DNA of 64,000 nt. Source: Paenisporosarcina sp049671445 (GTDB lineage Bacteria > Bacillota > Bacilli > Bacillales_A > Planococcaceae). Where the stretch lies: positions 4,424-68,423 of the forward strand of contig NZ_JBATUX010000109.1 of the NCBI RefSeq assembly GCF_049671445.1, in the 5' to 3' direction. The notes below the pieces were generated by a model that did not search any database, was not told where the DNA came from, and saw nothing but the letters and a program-made list of their open reading frames with translations. A program made the position numbers and the translations under genes. Shown here piece by piece: positions 7,472-16,921 of the stretch. The stretch's first letter is position 1. Each line of letters opens with the position of its first letter.

Positions 7472-8410
7472 ATGGAGCGCATACAACATATAGAAAAAAT
7501 AAGGAGATTTAATAGAAATTATGCGAATATCTTAGGGAAAATCGATCAAGATATTGATAATCAACCTTTTCCACTTACGGAAGCGCGTGTTATTACTGAA
7601 CTCCATTATTCAAATGGAACTACTGCGACAGAAATCAGAGAAAAACTAGGCATAGACCGTGGTTATATGAGCAGGATACTACAAAAATTAGAGGATGAAA
7701 ATATCATTACTAAAAAACGCTCATCCAATGATCAACGTCAGTATTCTCTCTATCTAACAAAGCATGGTGAAGAACTATGTGGCGGATTAGTTGAAAATGC
7801 AAATCAAGGAGTAGAGAAAATGATTGAATCTATTTCTCTACCTGATTTGTTAAACCTGATTACATCAATGGAAATCATTGAATCAATTTTTACTAAGGAA
7901 TATTCTGATCAGTCAAAAGTCACTATTAGATCCTTTAGAGCAGGGGATGTGGGATACGTTGCTCACCTTCATGGAATTTTATACGATAAAACATATAAGT
8001 TTGGACCGATGTTCGAATATTACGTTTTGAAAGGCTTAGCAGAATTTATGATAAATAGTGATGGAGGAGAGTTGTGGATTGCAGAGGTCAATGGAAAAAT
8101 TGTTGGTTCGATTGCCATTACAAAATCAAATGATACAGTAGCTCAGCTTAGGTGGTTTGTACTGGATGAGAATTACCAGGGGCTTGGAATAGGGAAGAAG
8201 CTAATGGAGACTGCAATCAATTTCTGTCACAATCAAGGCTACCAACATGTGTTCTTATGGACAGTGAGTATTTTGGAAACGGCGCGCTATCTATATAAAA
8301 AATACAATTTCACATTAACTGAAGAAAAATCAAATGATGAATGGACAGGAACTGAATTAATTGAAGAAAGATGGGATTTAAATCTTACTAAAGTTAAAAC
8401 TTCTATTTAA
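7472..8410 (+). CDS. MarR-type regulator fused to a GNAT acetyltransferase
   Basis: A 312-residue fusion. The N-terminal part (about 1-145) is a MarR winged helix (recognition region around GIDRGYMSRILQKLE, wing around RSSNDQRQYSLYLT). The C-terminal part (about 150-305) is a GNAT fold with the acetyl-CoA loop in YQGLGIGKKLMETA. This combination is common in Bacilli. Substrates and target genes are unknown. ATG at 7472 is chosen for its AGAGGTG site. An in-frame GTG at 7463 overlaps that site. The gene is monocistronic with its own promoter, a palindromic operator at the -35 and a terminator downstream. Confidence 0.9.
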   Translation: MERIQHIEKIRRFNRNYANILGKIDQDIDNQPFPLTEARVITELHYSNGTTATEIREKLGIDRGYMSRILQKLEDENIITKKRSSNDQRQYSLYLTKHGEELCGGLVENANQGVEKMIESISLPDLLNLITSMEIIESIFTKEYSDQSKVTIRSFRAGDVGYVAHLHGILYDKTYKFGPMFEYYVLKGLAEFMINSDGGELWIAEVNGKIVGSIAITKSNDTVAQLRWFVLDENYQGLGIGKKLMETAINFCHNQGYQHVFLWTVSILETARYLYKKYNFTLTEEKSNDEWTGTELIEERWDLNLTKVKTSI

Positions 8411-8438
8411 ATTGATTGCTTTTTAATAAAAATAAAAC

Positions 8439-8468
8439 GAAAAAGGGAGGTTTGAAGCCTCTCCTTTT
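8439..8468. terminator. Bidirectional terminator between convergent genes
   Basis: AAAAGGGAGG, a TTTGAAG loop and CCTCTCCTTTT form a hairpin flanked by A and T runs. It serves the MarR-GNAT gene on the plus strand and the DUF2935 gene on the minus strand. Confidence 0.75.
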
Positions 8469-8470
8469 AT

Positions 8471-9280
8471 TTACATTGCCGTAGATTCTTTTTTGTTTGA
8501 CGTTAGGCTTTCTTCAAAAATATCAATGATTTCAATAAATCTCTCTGCTTCTCTAAAAACATGATCAGCCAAGAGTGGGTGGATGTTACTTTTAATACGA
8601 CATTCTTCGATTAAATCTCTTGCCGTCTTCTTAAAGTCTCTTAAGGAAACAACGGATACTCTATTTTGATCAAGGAGTTGATCTAACAGACCAGGCGTCT
8701 CAGACTCAGGTCTCATACTATCTAAATCGACAGCCTGGAATAACAGTTGGTCAAAGTCGTGACTGAAATCTCGTGCTTGTTCAACTAATTTACGTTCGCT
8801 AGGATCTAAAAGATGTCCAATAAACTTAGCATGGTCAGCCATGATTTTTAAGAAAAAGACATTTTCTTTTATAATAGCTTCTGGTAAAGGTTGTAATTTC
8901 CCTTCGTTGAGTTCTTTTAATCGATTGGCAAAATAAGCAGCTTCTCTACTCGTATGATCGACCAGTAATGCGTAATTATTTGAACGAATCTCGCAGCGTA
9001 GAATGAGTCCTAACACCTTTCTTTTATAAGCCCAGATATTGGCCACTGCTTGGTAAACGTGAACGTTAAAAGCTTCAATTTGACGAGGATCAGAGTGAAT
9101 TGTAAAGCCGTTTAATTGTTCTTCAATTCTTTCGAATACAGCAATAAATGCTTTTGCTTCATCAATTAGTTTTTGTTCATTATAAGTAAATCCCAGACTT
9201 AAGAAAAGTGCATGCTCCTTCATTATTCTCGCCCAAAATCGAATTTCATCCAATGAGCGTACAACAAACTCATTTGCCAT
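8471..9280 (-). CDS. DUF2935 family protein
   Basis: A 269-residue soluble, mostly helical protein with two tandem copies of the DUF2935 four-helix unit. Repeat one contains EIRFWARIMKEHALFLSLG and repeat two the matching FFLKIMADHAKFIGHLLDP. Each unit keeps histidine and glutamate residues in helix positions that in some relatives suggest metal binding, but no function is established. Start ATG at 9280 follows AGGAGGAGAATA. A longer in-frame start at 9325 has no ribosome binding site. It stands alone between a terminator and a mostly empty stretch. Confidence 0.85.
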   Translation of the reverse strand: MANEFVVRSLDEIRFWARIMKEHALFLSLGFTYNEQKLIDEAKAFIAVFERIEEQLNGFTIHSDPRQIEAFNVHVYQAVANIWAYKRKVLGLILRCEIRSNNYALLVDHTSREAAYFANRLKELNEGKLQPLPEAIIKENVFFLKIMADHAKFIGHLLDPSERKLVEQARDFSHDFDQLLFQAVDLDSMRPESETPGLLDQLLDQNRVSVVSLRDFKKTARDLIEECRIKSNIHPLLADHVFREAERFIEIIDIFEESLTSNKKESTAM

Positions 9281-9711
9281 TATTCTCCTCCTTTTTTTAG
9301 CACAGTCCATGTTATGTGTGATCAAATAAGAAAATGTATTTTAAAATCAATGGAATACATAATTATCAAACGCTGCGAAAAAAGAAAGACTCCGAAGGAC
9401 AAATTACGGAAAAACTATTAACTAATATCATTTTAAGGAATACATAACCTAAGGGATAGGTTGTTGAACATGAATGGCTTTACACTTGAAAATACATATG
9501 GCAATTGGAATGTGGATCCACTTTCCCCTAGAGCCGACTTTAGAAATGGCATGTATTTGTACAAAGCGATGGCAAGGGTAAATACGAGAAAAATAAACAG
9601 CTTTTGAAAGTTTTACTTATTCTAAGGTAATTACTAGACATGACAGAACGTTTGTTTGTATAATTGAAATAACATAATTCATTCATATTTCGCTGGAAGG
9701 GAGCCTAAACT
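9281..9711. other. Gene-poor stretch with one short possible remnant
   Basis: The only open frame of note runs 9470-9607 (+), 45 codons, starting MNGFTLENTYGNWNVDPL. An AAGGGATAGG lies some distance upstream. The frame has a protein-like composition but no recognised family, so it may be a decayed gene left when the endonuclease locus next door arrived. No terminator, repeat or clear promoter was seen. Confidence 0.35.
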
Positions 9712-10497
9712 ATGCCTCGTAATCCGGGAATAACAGATGAAACGATTATCAATATGTACAAAAGTGATATGTCTTTTAAAGAGATGGTTACGATAATTGG
9801 GCTTTCTGATAGAGCGATTCGTAATGTGTTATACAAGCATGGTATAAAAATGAATAGAGAGCAATTCTCAGGTCAACCAAGAAAAAATAAAGTGAACGAA
9901 GATTTCTTCAAAGTTTGGACGCATGAAATGGCCTGGGTACTTGGTTTATTGGTTACAGATGGCCATATTCATAATAAATATCACAGCATCTATTTTTCTC
10001 AAAAAGATGAACGCATTCTTCAATTGATTGCACATTTTATGGCTGCTGATTATGTGTTAACAGCATTTGGAAGAACAAAAACCACACCAACTTTAATTAT
10101 TAATTCAAAAGGAATTAAAAAAGATCTGGAATTAATGGGCATCACAGCAAAGAAATCATTAATTGTTCCATTTCCAGCTGTACCAGAAGAGTATTTACCT
10201 TCGTTCGTTAGAGGGGTAATAGATGGAGATGGGTGGGTACAAAAAACAGGATACGTTATGAATGTTACCTCTGCAAGTAAAGAATTTTCATGTGGGCTCT
10301 TATCTGTATTTCAATCATGGTCCTTAAGATCAGAAATGACAGTTGAGCAAACAAAATTAGGGAAATTGATTTACCGCGTATGGGTTAAAGGAAAGTTTGA
10401 ACTGCCTAAACTTGCCCAGATTATTTATAATGACACACTCGAAAATCATGTCTATCATAAAAGAGAAAAAATGTCACAGCGACTTAATGAAATGTAA
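9712..10497 (+). CDS. Free-standing LAGLIDADG homing endonuclease with N-terminal HTH
   Basis: A 261-residue protein. Residues about 1-50 form a helix-turn-helix of the resolvase/Hin type (SFKEMVTIIGLSDRAIRNVL). The rest is a LAGLIDADG endonuclease with both signature helices, AWVLGLLVTDGHI (about 78-90) and SFVRGVIDGDGWV (about 164-176), each ending in the metal-binding acidic residue. Such enzymes cut a long recognition site and spread by repair. No intron or intein host gene surrounds it, so it is free-standing. GGAAGGGAG precedes the ATG. Low GC fits a mobile origin, but the neighbours are AT-rich too. Confidence 0.85.
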   Translation: MPRNPGITDETIINMYKSDMSFKEMVTIIGLSDRAIRNVLYKHGIKMNREQFSGQPRKNKVNEDFFKVWTHEMAWVLGLLVTDGHIHNKYHSIYFSQKDERILQLIAHFMAADYVLTAFGRTKTTPTLIINSKGIKKDLELMGITAKKSLIVPFPAVPEEYLPSFVRGVIDGDGWVQKTGYVMNVTSASKEFSCGLLSVFQSWSLRSEMTVEQTKLGKLIYRVWVKGKFELPKLAQIIYNDTLENHVYHKREKMSQRLNEM

Positions 10498-10523
10498 GAC
10501 AGAAAAGTTAGGAGAATATAATT

Positions 10524-10895
10524 ATGTGGAAATTATTAAATGGCAGACTTATTCATATGACCGATGAATCAAGAGTTAAATTCAGAACGAATATTAGTCA
10601 ATCTGTTATTGAGTCATTAAAAAAATTAGCAGCAGATAATGATACACATGTTAATTATTTAATTGAAAGTGGATTGAAAGCAGTTTTAGCTGACGGGAAT
10701 ATCACATTCAATAAACATATGAGACCTAATGATCGTATTCAATACAAAACAACTTATGATAAAGAGTTATTAATTCAACTCAAGGAGTTTGCAAAAAACC
10801 ATAATTTATATATTAATGATGTAATTGAATTTAGTATCCAGTACATTGATATAAAACAAAGTAAGGACATGAGTTATAGATATAGAGTAGAGTAA
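10524..10895 (+). CDS. Small protein with two ribbon-helix-helix-like repeats
   Basis: The 123-residue protein is built from two similar halves: FRTNISQSVIESLKKLA... (about 20-55) and YKTTYDKELLIQLKEFA... (about 73-108). Each half has a short strand, then two helices, as in Arc/MetJ or CopG ribbon-helix-helix DNA-binding domains, which normally dimerise. A tandem copy could make an intramolecular pair. AGGAG lies 8 nt before the ATG. It starts 26 nt after the endonuclease and probably shares its transcript, so it may regulate that gene or bind the same target. Function is inferred from fold pattern only. Confidence 0.6.
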   Translation: MWKLLNGRLIHMTDESRVKFRTNISQSVIESLKKLAADNDTHVNYLIESGLKAVLADGNITFNKHMRPNDRIQYKTTYDKELLIQLKEFAKNHNLYINDVIEFSIQYIDIKQSKDMSYRYRVE

Positions 10896-10940
10896 GCAGT
10901 AGAAAGATGTTATTATATTCATATAACAAAACGCCCCGGT

Positions 10941-10971
<31 letters not shown>

Positions 10972-11007
10972 GTAAGCAAGTATACTTGTAACAGTGAGAC
11001 AAAACAG

Positions 11008-11043
11008 AAAAAAACCGCCGAAATTAAGCAATTTCGGCGGTTT
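11008..11043 (-). terminator. Terminator overlapping the end of the MFS gene
   Basis: The arms AAACCGCCGAAATT (11012-11025) and AATTTCGGCGGTTT (11030-11043) have a 4-nt loop and a U-run on the minus strand. The upstream arm encodes the last five residues of the MFS protein, and the stop codon (11026-11024) starts in the loop. Confidence 0.9.
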
Positions 11044-12244
11044 GATCGTTTGTATCTAATATTATGTTTCGACGCTTCATTTGAATTAAGAAAATCGTTG
11101 TTAGTGATAAACTAAGTACCCCAAATACGACGACCATCCATTGTAAGCCGATTAAATCTAATAATGCACCTGTTGCTAACAAAACGACTTGGAAAATCAC
11201 TCGCTCCAGCATATTTCTGAATGAGAAAAATCTTCCATGGAACGCTTTCGGCATCTGTTTCTGGAATATCGTCATAGCTGTTGGGAAAAAACTACCAACT
11301 GCAAAACCAAACACGGCAAATGCTGTTACAGACAAAAATGGATTAGCCGCAAATATTAAAATTAACTCTGCTAACCCAATAACGAATGCAAAGAAGAATA
11401 ATATGGTGCCTGTGCTCCATATTTTAGCGATATATTTCACTACGACTGTACCGAGCATAAATGCAATACCTTCTGCTGCGTATATAGTTCCTTTAATCGA
11501 TGCCGAATCTTGCATTTCGCTAATATTGATGACTAATAAGTTAAATGAACCAATAAATAGCAATGGAATTAATGTCATCACTAACGTCATCATAACTGCT
11601 GGATAAGATTTCAGGATTGGAAAGACTTCCATAAAGCCGCCTTTACCTGATGCAGAAACTTTTACTTTTGCCTCTGTTCCCTCTTCTTCTTCGATACGCA
11701 ACATATACGTAGTGATTAACAAGCCACCATAAGCAATAATTGACATGTAATATAGAGCATCTAATGTCCAATACACTAATACTACTCCTGCAAGCGCTGT
11801 GCCTATGACGCGGGCCATCGTTGCTACGTTCATATGCCACCCATTCATTTGCAGCAAATTCTCATCTTTGACGACTAATGGAATCGTTGCTTGTAGCGCT
11901 GGGAAATAAAACGCTGCTGATAGTTGAATACTGATCATAAACGCGACCATCCACCAAATAGACCCCGTGCCAATAGCAAATAACATAAAGCAAACACTAA
12001 TCATCCGACCAAATCCTGATATTAAGAGAACGGTCTTTTTCTTTGATTGATCAATTACTTTTCCAGCAAGTGGACCAACTAAAATACCTGCTAGCAGACC
12101 AATGGCCATAATAACTGATTTCAAGAAATCTGAAGGAATTCGTTCTTGCATAAACTCCAAATTTCCGATGATTCCGGACCACAATCCAAGACCAGCAATC
12201 ATTTCACCAATTAATATAATCCACACATTGCGATTCTTCCACAT
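11024..12244 (-). CDS. MFS transporter
   Basis: A 406-residue, 12-helix major facilitator of the small-molecule exporter type (MFS_1/MFS_3). The cytoplasmic loop between helices 2 and 3 carries GPLAGKVIDQSKKK, the usual motif A position. The substrate cannot be told from sequence; drug or macrolide efflux is the common role for this type. ATG at 12244 follows AGGGAAG. The in-frame TTG 21 nt upstream lacks a ribosome binding site. It lies downstream of parEC on the same strand but is separated from it by a hairpin, so it is probably expressed mainly on its own. Confidence 0.88.
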   Translation of the reverse strand: MWKNRNVWIILIGEMIAGLGLWSGIIGNLEFMQERIPSDFLKSVIMAIGLLAGILVGPLAGKVIDQSKKKTVLLISGFGRMISVCFMLFAIGTGSIWWMVAFMISIQLSAAFYFPALQATIPLVVKDENLLQMNGWHMNVATMARVIGTALAGVVLVYWTLDALYYMSIIAYGGLLITTYMLRIEEEEGTEAKVKVSASGKGGFMEVFPILKSYPAVMMTLVMTLIPLLFIGSFNLLVINISEMQDSASIKGTIYAAEGIAFMLGTVVVKYIAKIWSTGTILFFFAFVIGLAELILIFAANPFLSVTAFAVFGFAVGSFFPTAMTIFQKQMPKAFHGRFFSFRNMLERVIFQVVLLATGALLDLIGLQWMVVVFGVLSLSLTTIFLIQMKRRNIILDTNDQTAEIA

Positions 12245-12265
12245 ACTCTTCCCTGTATACAACAA

Positions 12266-12286
12266 AGGGAGCTATTATAGCTCCCT
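12266..12286 (-). terminator. Hairpin after parC
   Basis: AGGGAGCTA / TAGCTCCCT form a near-perfect palindrome followed by TTTGTTG on the minus strand. The U-run is weak, so read-through into the MFS gene is possible. Confidence 0.6.
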
Positions 12287-12298
12287 AGTTGTACCCTT

Positions 12299-14743
12299 TC
12301 ACGATTTCTTGCTTTCGATGCTCTTTTTCAGCACTTTCCATAGACGAACAACAACACCATCTTTATCAGTATCAACAACAAATGAACCGTTTGAATAACG
12401 ATCTGAGATGCGCACAGGTTTTGTATCCACTACTTCACGAACACCTTTTGCCGTCTCAATCACCACTTGTTCATTGTCTTGGACATAAAATACGCCACTT
12501 ACTCGGTGGGCATTTGATTTTAATTCGCGTAATACAACAATTCCGCGTTTGGCACGAGTGCCTTGTTCAAATTCTTTTAAGGACATTTTTTTAACGGCTC
12601 CACGATGAGTGACTAAGAATAAATCTCCACGTGCACCAGCTGGAATAGTCGTTGCATTTACAACAACATCACCGTCTTTTAAGTTAATTCCTTTAACACC
12701 ACCAGTTTTAACACCAGTTACAGGAACTTCATCCATGTTAAATCTCACAGCATAAGCATTTAAAGTTGCAATAAAAACTTCATCTTCTTGTGTAACTAAA
12801 TCAATATAAACCAATTGATCGCCTTTTTTCAAATTCATCGTGTTTAACGCACGAGAATAGCGTTGAACCTGATAATCAGCAAGCGAAGATCGTTTGATTT
12901 GACCTAGTTTAGAAACAGCTAATATAAAGCGTGTGTCATCGAATTTCTCGATTGGAATCGCTTTAATAATGGTCTCATTTGAATCAAGTGATACAATACT
13001 TGACACATGTTGACCTAAGTCTTTCCAACGAATCTCCGGTAACTCGTGAATTGGTTGATATATATAATTGCCTAAGCTCGTAAATAATAATATGTGATGT
13101 TGCATATTCATCATCGACTCAAATAACAGATAATCTGATTCTTTCATCGCGAAGTCTTTGCCGTTTGAAGCACTATAAGAACGCGTACTTGTGCGTTTTA
13201 CATAGCCATCTTTCGTTACAGTAACCACTACTTCTTCACTCGGAATCATAACATCTAACGTTATTTTAATTTCTTCGATTTCATCCTCAATAATCGATCT
13301 TCTTGGCTCTGCAAATTGCTTACGGATCGATTGCAACTCTTGCTTAATTACTTTTGCCAATTGGGATTCATTATTTAGAATTTCTAATAATTCACTAATT
13401 AATTTTTTCAGACTTGCTTCTTCATTTCTCAAATCAGTAATGTCTGTGTTAGTTAATCGATATAGTTGTAGAGAAACAATCGCCTCGGCTTGTTCTTCTG
13501 TGAAAGAAAACGCACGAATTAAATTGTTTTTCGCATCCCGTTTATCTTGAGATTTACGAATGGTAATAATCACTTCGTCCAATATCGACAATGCTTTCAT
13601 TAAACCTTCTACAATATGAATACGATCTTTTGCTTTTTGTAAATCAAAGTTAGAACGTCTTGTTACAACATCTTTTTGATGTGCAATATAAGCGTCTAAT
13701 AGTAGTGGTAGTGTCATCATAGTTGGTCGACGATTATGAATGGCAATCATGTTAAAGTTGTAGGCAATTTGCAAATCTGTATTTTTAAATAAGAACTGCA
13801 GAATACCTTTTGCATCTACGTCTTTCTTTAATTCTATAACAATACGCAATCCAGTTCGATCTGATTCATCACGAACATCTGCAATACCATCTAACCGTTT
13901 GTCCAAACGTTGATCATCGATTTTTCGAATTAACACCGCTTTATTCACTTCAAACGGAATCTCAGTAATGACGATTTGTTCTTTTCCGCCTTTTAACGGT
14001 TCAATGTCCGCTTTAGACCGTACAACAATTTTTCCTTTACCAGTTTCATAGGCTTTTTTGATACCATCGACACCTTGAATAATACCGCCAGTAGGAAAAT
14101 CAGGTCCTTTTAATACCGTCATCAAGTCGTCAACCGTGGATTCAGGTTTATTCATTCTCATTAATACGGCATCCAACACTTCATGAAGTGCATGTGGTGG
14201 CATATCTGTAGCATATCCTGCAGAAATACCTGATGCACCATTCACGAGTAAGTTAGGAAAACGTGCTGGTAATACAGTAGGCTCTAATTCCGAGTCATCA
14301 AAGTTTTGTACAAGATCAACGGTTTGTTTCTGAATATCTCGTAACATTTCCCCTGCGATTGCAGATAACCGTGCTTCTGTATATCGCATTGCAGCTGGAG
14401 GATCTCCATCGACCGAACCGTTATTCCCGTGCATTTCGATCAGCATATGTCGTACTTTCCAGTCTTGGCTCATACGCACCATAGCGTCATAAACAGAAGT
14501 ATCACCATGTGGATGATAGTTACCGATTACATTACCTACGGTTTTTGCCGATTTACGGAAAGGTTTTTCGTTCGTGTTACCTTCATGGAACATCGCATAT
14601 AAAATACGTCGTTGTACTGGTTTTAAGCCATCTCGTGCGTCTGGTAAGGCACGATCTTGGATAATATATTTACTATAACGGCCAAACCGGTCGCCGATGA
14701 CTTCTTCTAGTGGTAAATCTTGATAACGTTCGGTTTGTGTCAT
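12299..14743 (-). CDS. parC: DNA topoisomerase IV subunit A
   Basis: This is the DNA-cleaving subunit of topoisomerase IV, which decatenates replicated chromosomes. At 814 residues it has the normal length. The active-site tyrosine is in AAMRYTEARL (about residue 121) and the GxxxG-like ASGISAGYATDMPPH segment follows. The quinolone-binding region reads HPHGDTSVYDAMV, where S. aureus GrlA and B. subtilis ParC have Ser and Glu at the two key positions (here Thr and Asp). The C-terminal domain (from about residue 500) shows the repeated blades of the beta-pinwheel. Its start overlaps the parE stop (ATGA). Confidence 0.98.
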   Translation of the reverse strand: MTQTERYQDLPLEEVIGDRFGRYSKYIIQDRALPDARDGLKPVQRRILYAMFHEGNTNEKPFRKSAKTVGNVIGNYHPHGDTSVYDAMVRMSQDWKVRHMLIEMHGNNGSVDGDPPAAMRYTEARLSAIAGEMLRDIQKQTVDLVQNFDDSELEPTVLPARFPNLLVNGASGISAGYATDMPPHALHEVLDAVLMRMNKPESTVDDLMTVLKGPDFPTGGIIQGVDGIKKAYETGKGKIVVRSKADIEPLKGGKEQIVITEIPFEVNKAVLIRKIDDQRLDKRLDGIADVRDESDRTGLRIVIELKKDVDAKGILQFLFKNTDLQIAYNFNMIAIHNRRPTMMTLPLLLDAYIAHQKDVVTRRSNFDLQKAKDRIHIVEGLMKALSILDEVIITIRKSQDKRDAKNNLIRAFSFTEEQAEAIVSLQLYRLTNTDITDLRNEEASLKKLISELLEILNNESQLAKVIKQELQSIRKQFAEPRRSIIEDEIEEIKITLDVMIPSEEVVVTVTKDGYVKRTSTRSYSASNGKDFAMKESDYLLFESMMNMQHHILLFTSLGNYIYQPIHELPEIRWKDLGQHVSSIVSLDSNETIIKAIPIEKFDDTRFILAVSKLGQIKRSSLADYQVQRYSRALNTMNLKKGDQLVYIDLVTQEDEVFIATLNAYAVRFNMDEVPVTGVKTGGVKGINLKDGDVVVNATTIPAGARGDLFLVTHRGAVKKMSLKEFEQGTRAKRGIVVLRELKSNAHRVSGVFYVQDNEQVVIETAKGVREVVDTKPVRISDRYSNGSFVVDTDKDGVVVRLWKVLKKSIESKKS

Positions 14744-16713
14744 TCTGAATCCTCCTCGGTATGGATGAGCTCATTTTCTAAAATATTACTTTCCACATCT
14801 ATACCAAAATTAACATTGTTTTCGATCCACAGTCGTCTAGGTTCTACTTTGTCGCCCATCAACGTCGTGATGCGTCTTTCCGCACGAGCATCATCATCAA
14901 TTTCTACTCGAATTAACGTTCTGGTTTCAGGATTCATTGTCGTTTCCCATAATTGAACGGCATTCATTTCACCTAAACCTTTGTAACGTTGAATCAAATA
15001 GCCTTTGCCGATTTTTTTAATGGCAACTTCAAGCTCAGCTTCAGTCCATGCGTAAATAAGCACTTCTTTCTTCCCTACACCTTTGTAAACTTTATACAGT
15101 GGAGGTAATGCGATGTATACTTTTCCCGCTTCTATTAATGGCTTCATGTATCGATAGAAGAATGTTAACAACAACACTTGTATGTGTGCCCCGTCAGTAT
15201 CGGCATCTGTCATGATAACAATTTTGTCATAGGCAATGTCAGGTACAGAGAAATCAGAGCCGACTCCCCCACCAATTGCATGAATAATCGTAGAAATCTC
15301 TTCGTTTTTCATAATGTCTGCAAGTTTTGCTTTTTCCGTATTAATAACTTTCCCACGAAGAGGCAAAATAGCTTGGAACGTACGGTCGCGTCCTTGCTTA
15401 GCTGAACCACCCGCAGAGTCACCCTCGACTAAATAAAGTTCATTTTTTGCAGCATTTCGAGATTGAGCTGGAGTTAACTTACCCGAAAGAATCGAACTTG
15501 CTTTTTTCGATTTCTTTCCACTACGTGCGTCTTCACGTGCTTTGCGTGCCGCTTCACGAGCTTGTTGTGCACGAATGGCTTTACGTACAAGAGATGCACT
15601 CAATTCTGCATTTTCTTCTAATACATATAGCAGTTTATCTGACACGACAGCATCAACTGCTGCACGTGCTTCACTCGTACCAAGTTTACCTTTCGTTTGT
15701 CCTTCAAATTGAAGAATTCCTTCAGGTATACGTACTGAGATAATCGCAGCTATTCCTTCACGAATATCTGTGCCGTCTAAGTTTTTATCTTTTTCTTTTA
15801 ATAAGCTTGTTTTCCGAGCATATTCATTAAAAACACGTGTTAATGCTGATTTCGCACCCGTTTCATGCGTTCCGCCGTCACGTGTTCGTACATTGTTTAC
15901 AAAAGATAAAATCGTTTCCGAGTAGCCATCATTAAACTGGAACGCAAATTCCACTTCAATGTCATCTTGAGTTCCTTCAACGTATGAAACCGGATGTAAC
16001 ACATCTTTTTCTTCGTTTAAATAACCAACGAATGCTTCAATCCCAGTTTCATAAAAGAAGATATCTTGAGTGCCGTTACGTAAGTCATTTAACTCTATTT
16101 TTAATCCTTTTAATAAAAAGGCAGATTCACGTAATCGCTCACAAATCGTTTCATAGTTGTATTTAGTTACAGAAAAGATGGATGGATCAGGTAGGAAATG
16201 AATAGACGTACCAGATTCTTTTGTTGAACCAATATGTTCAAGTGTGGTTACGGGGTGTCCGCCATTTTCAAATCGTTGACGATACTTTTTACCGTCACGA
16301 TGAATGGTAACTTCTAAAAATGATGATAAGGCATTTACTACTGAAGCACCAACACCATGTAACCCTCCACTTGTTTTATAACCGCCTTGACCGAATTTCC
16401 CTCCAGCATGAAGTACTGTAAAGATAACTTCCGGAGTCGGTTTTCCTGTCTTATGTATACCAGTGGGCATTCCACGTCCAAAGTCTCGAATGCTGATACT
16501 TTGATCTTCGTGTATATTGACGATGATGTGATGACCATAACCTGCTAATGTTTCATCTACAGAGTTGTCGACAATTTCATACACTAAATGGTGCAGTCCT
16601 CTAGCATCAGTAGAGCCAATATACATTCCTGGACGTTTACGTACCGCTTCAAGTCCCTCGAGTACTTGAATTGCATCGTCGTTATAAGCTGTTAATGATT
16701 GATTTTTCGCCAA
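14740..16713 (-). CDS. parE: DNA topoisomerase IV subunit B
   Basis: This is the ATPase subunit of topoisomerase IV. In 657 residues it has the GHKL ATP site (EIVDNSVDE, GRGMPTGIH, GLHGVGASVVNAL), the transducer domain and the TOPRIM metal site (LVEGDSAGGSAKQGRDR, MTDADTDGAHI). Start TTG at 16713 is chosen because GGAGGAG lies 6 nt upstream and the length then matches B. subtilis ParE (655). The in-frame ATG at 16749 would place that site inside the gene. It overlaps parC by 4 nt. The pair is in the same relation to plsY as in B. subtilis. Confidence 0.97.
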   Translation of the reverse strand: MAKNQSLTAYNDDAIQVLEGLEAVRKRPGMYIGSTDARGLHHLVYEIVDNSVDETLAGYGHHIIVNIHEDQSISIRDFGRGMPTGIHKTGKPTPEVIFTVLHAGGKFGQGGYKTSGGLHGVGASVVNALSSFLEVTIHRDGKKYRQRFENGGHPVTTLEHIGSTKESGTSIHFLPDPSIFSVTKYNYETICERLRESAFLLKGLKIELNDLRNGTQDIFFYETGIEAFVGYLNEEKDVLHPVSYVEGTQDDIEVEFAFQFNDGYSETILSFVNNVRTRDGGTHETGAKSALTRVFNEYARKTSLLKEKDKNLDGTDIREGIAAIISVRIPEGILQFEGQTKGKLGTSEARAAVDAVVSDKLLYVLEENAELSASLVRKAIRAQQAREAARKAREDARSGKKSKKASSILSGKLTPAQSRNAAKNELYLVEGDSAGGSAKQGRDRTFQAILPLRGKVINTEKAKLADIMKNEEISTIIHAIGGGVGSDFSVPDIAYDKIVIMTDADTDGAHIQVLLLTFFYRYMKPLIEAGKVYIALPPLYKVYKGVGKKEVLIYAWTEAELEVAIKKIGKGYLIQRYKGLGEMNAVQLWETTMNPETRTLIRVEIDDDARAERRITTLMGDKVEPRRLWIENNVNFGIDVESNILENELIHTEEDSE

Positions 16714-16747
16714 ATCTTTCTCCTCCAAAAAACAAACAGATGTTTTC

Positions 16748-16776
16748 ATTGTATAGAATGAATGCTACCTTTGCAA
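16748..16776 (-). promoter_or_regulatory. Promoter of parE-parC
   Basis: On the minus strand, TTGCAA (16776-16771), a 17-bp spacer and TACAAT (16753-16748) precede parE. The predicted transcription start is near 16741. Confidence 0.65.
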
Positions 16777-16921
16777 TGTGTCTTGAGCTATAATACTGTA
16801 CTTCAACTATTAATCTTGTTTAAATGAAAGTTCTACTAATGCGTTGTGACAGATTGTGACTAGTGATAAACTAGTTTTACATATTAAGAGCAAGTACTAA
16901 TTAATTTTAAAGGAGCACTTT

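Noticed and set aside
12102..12594. Plus-strand frames over the MFS and parC ends
   Set aside because: They are antisense to well-supported genes, lack ribosome binding sites and resemble no family.
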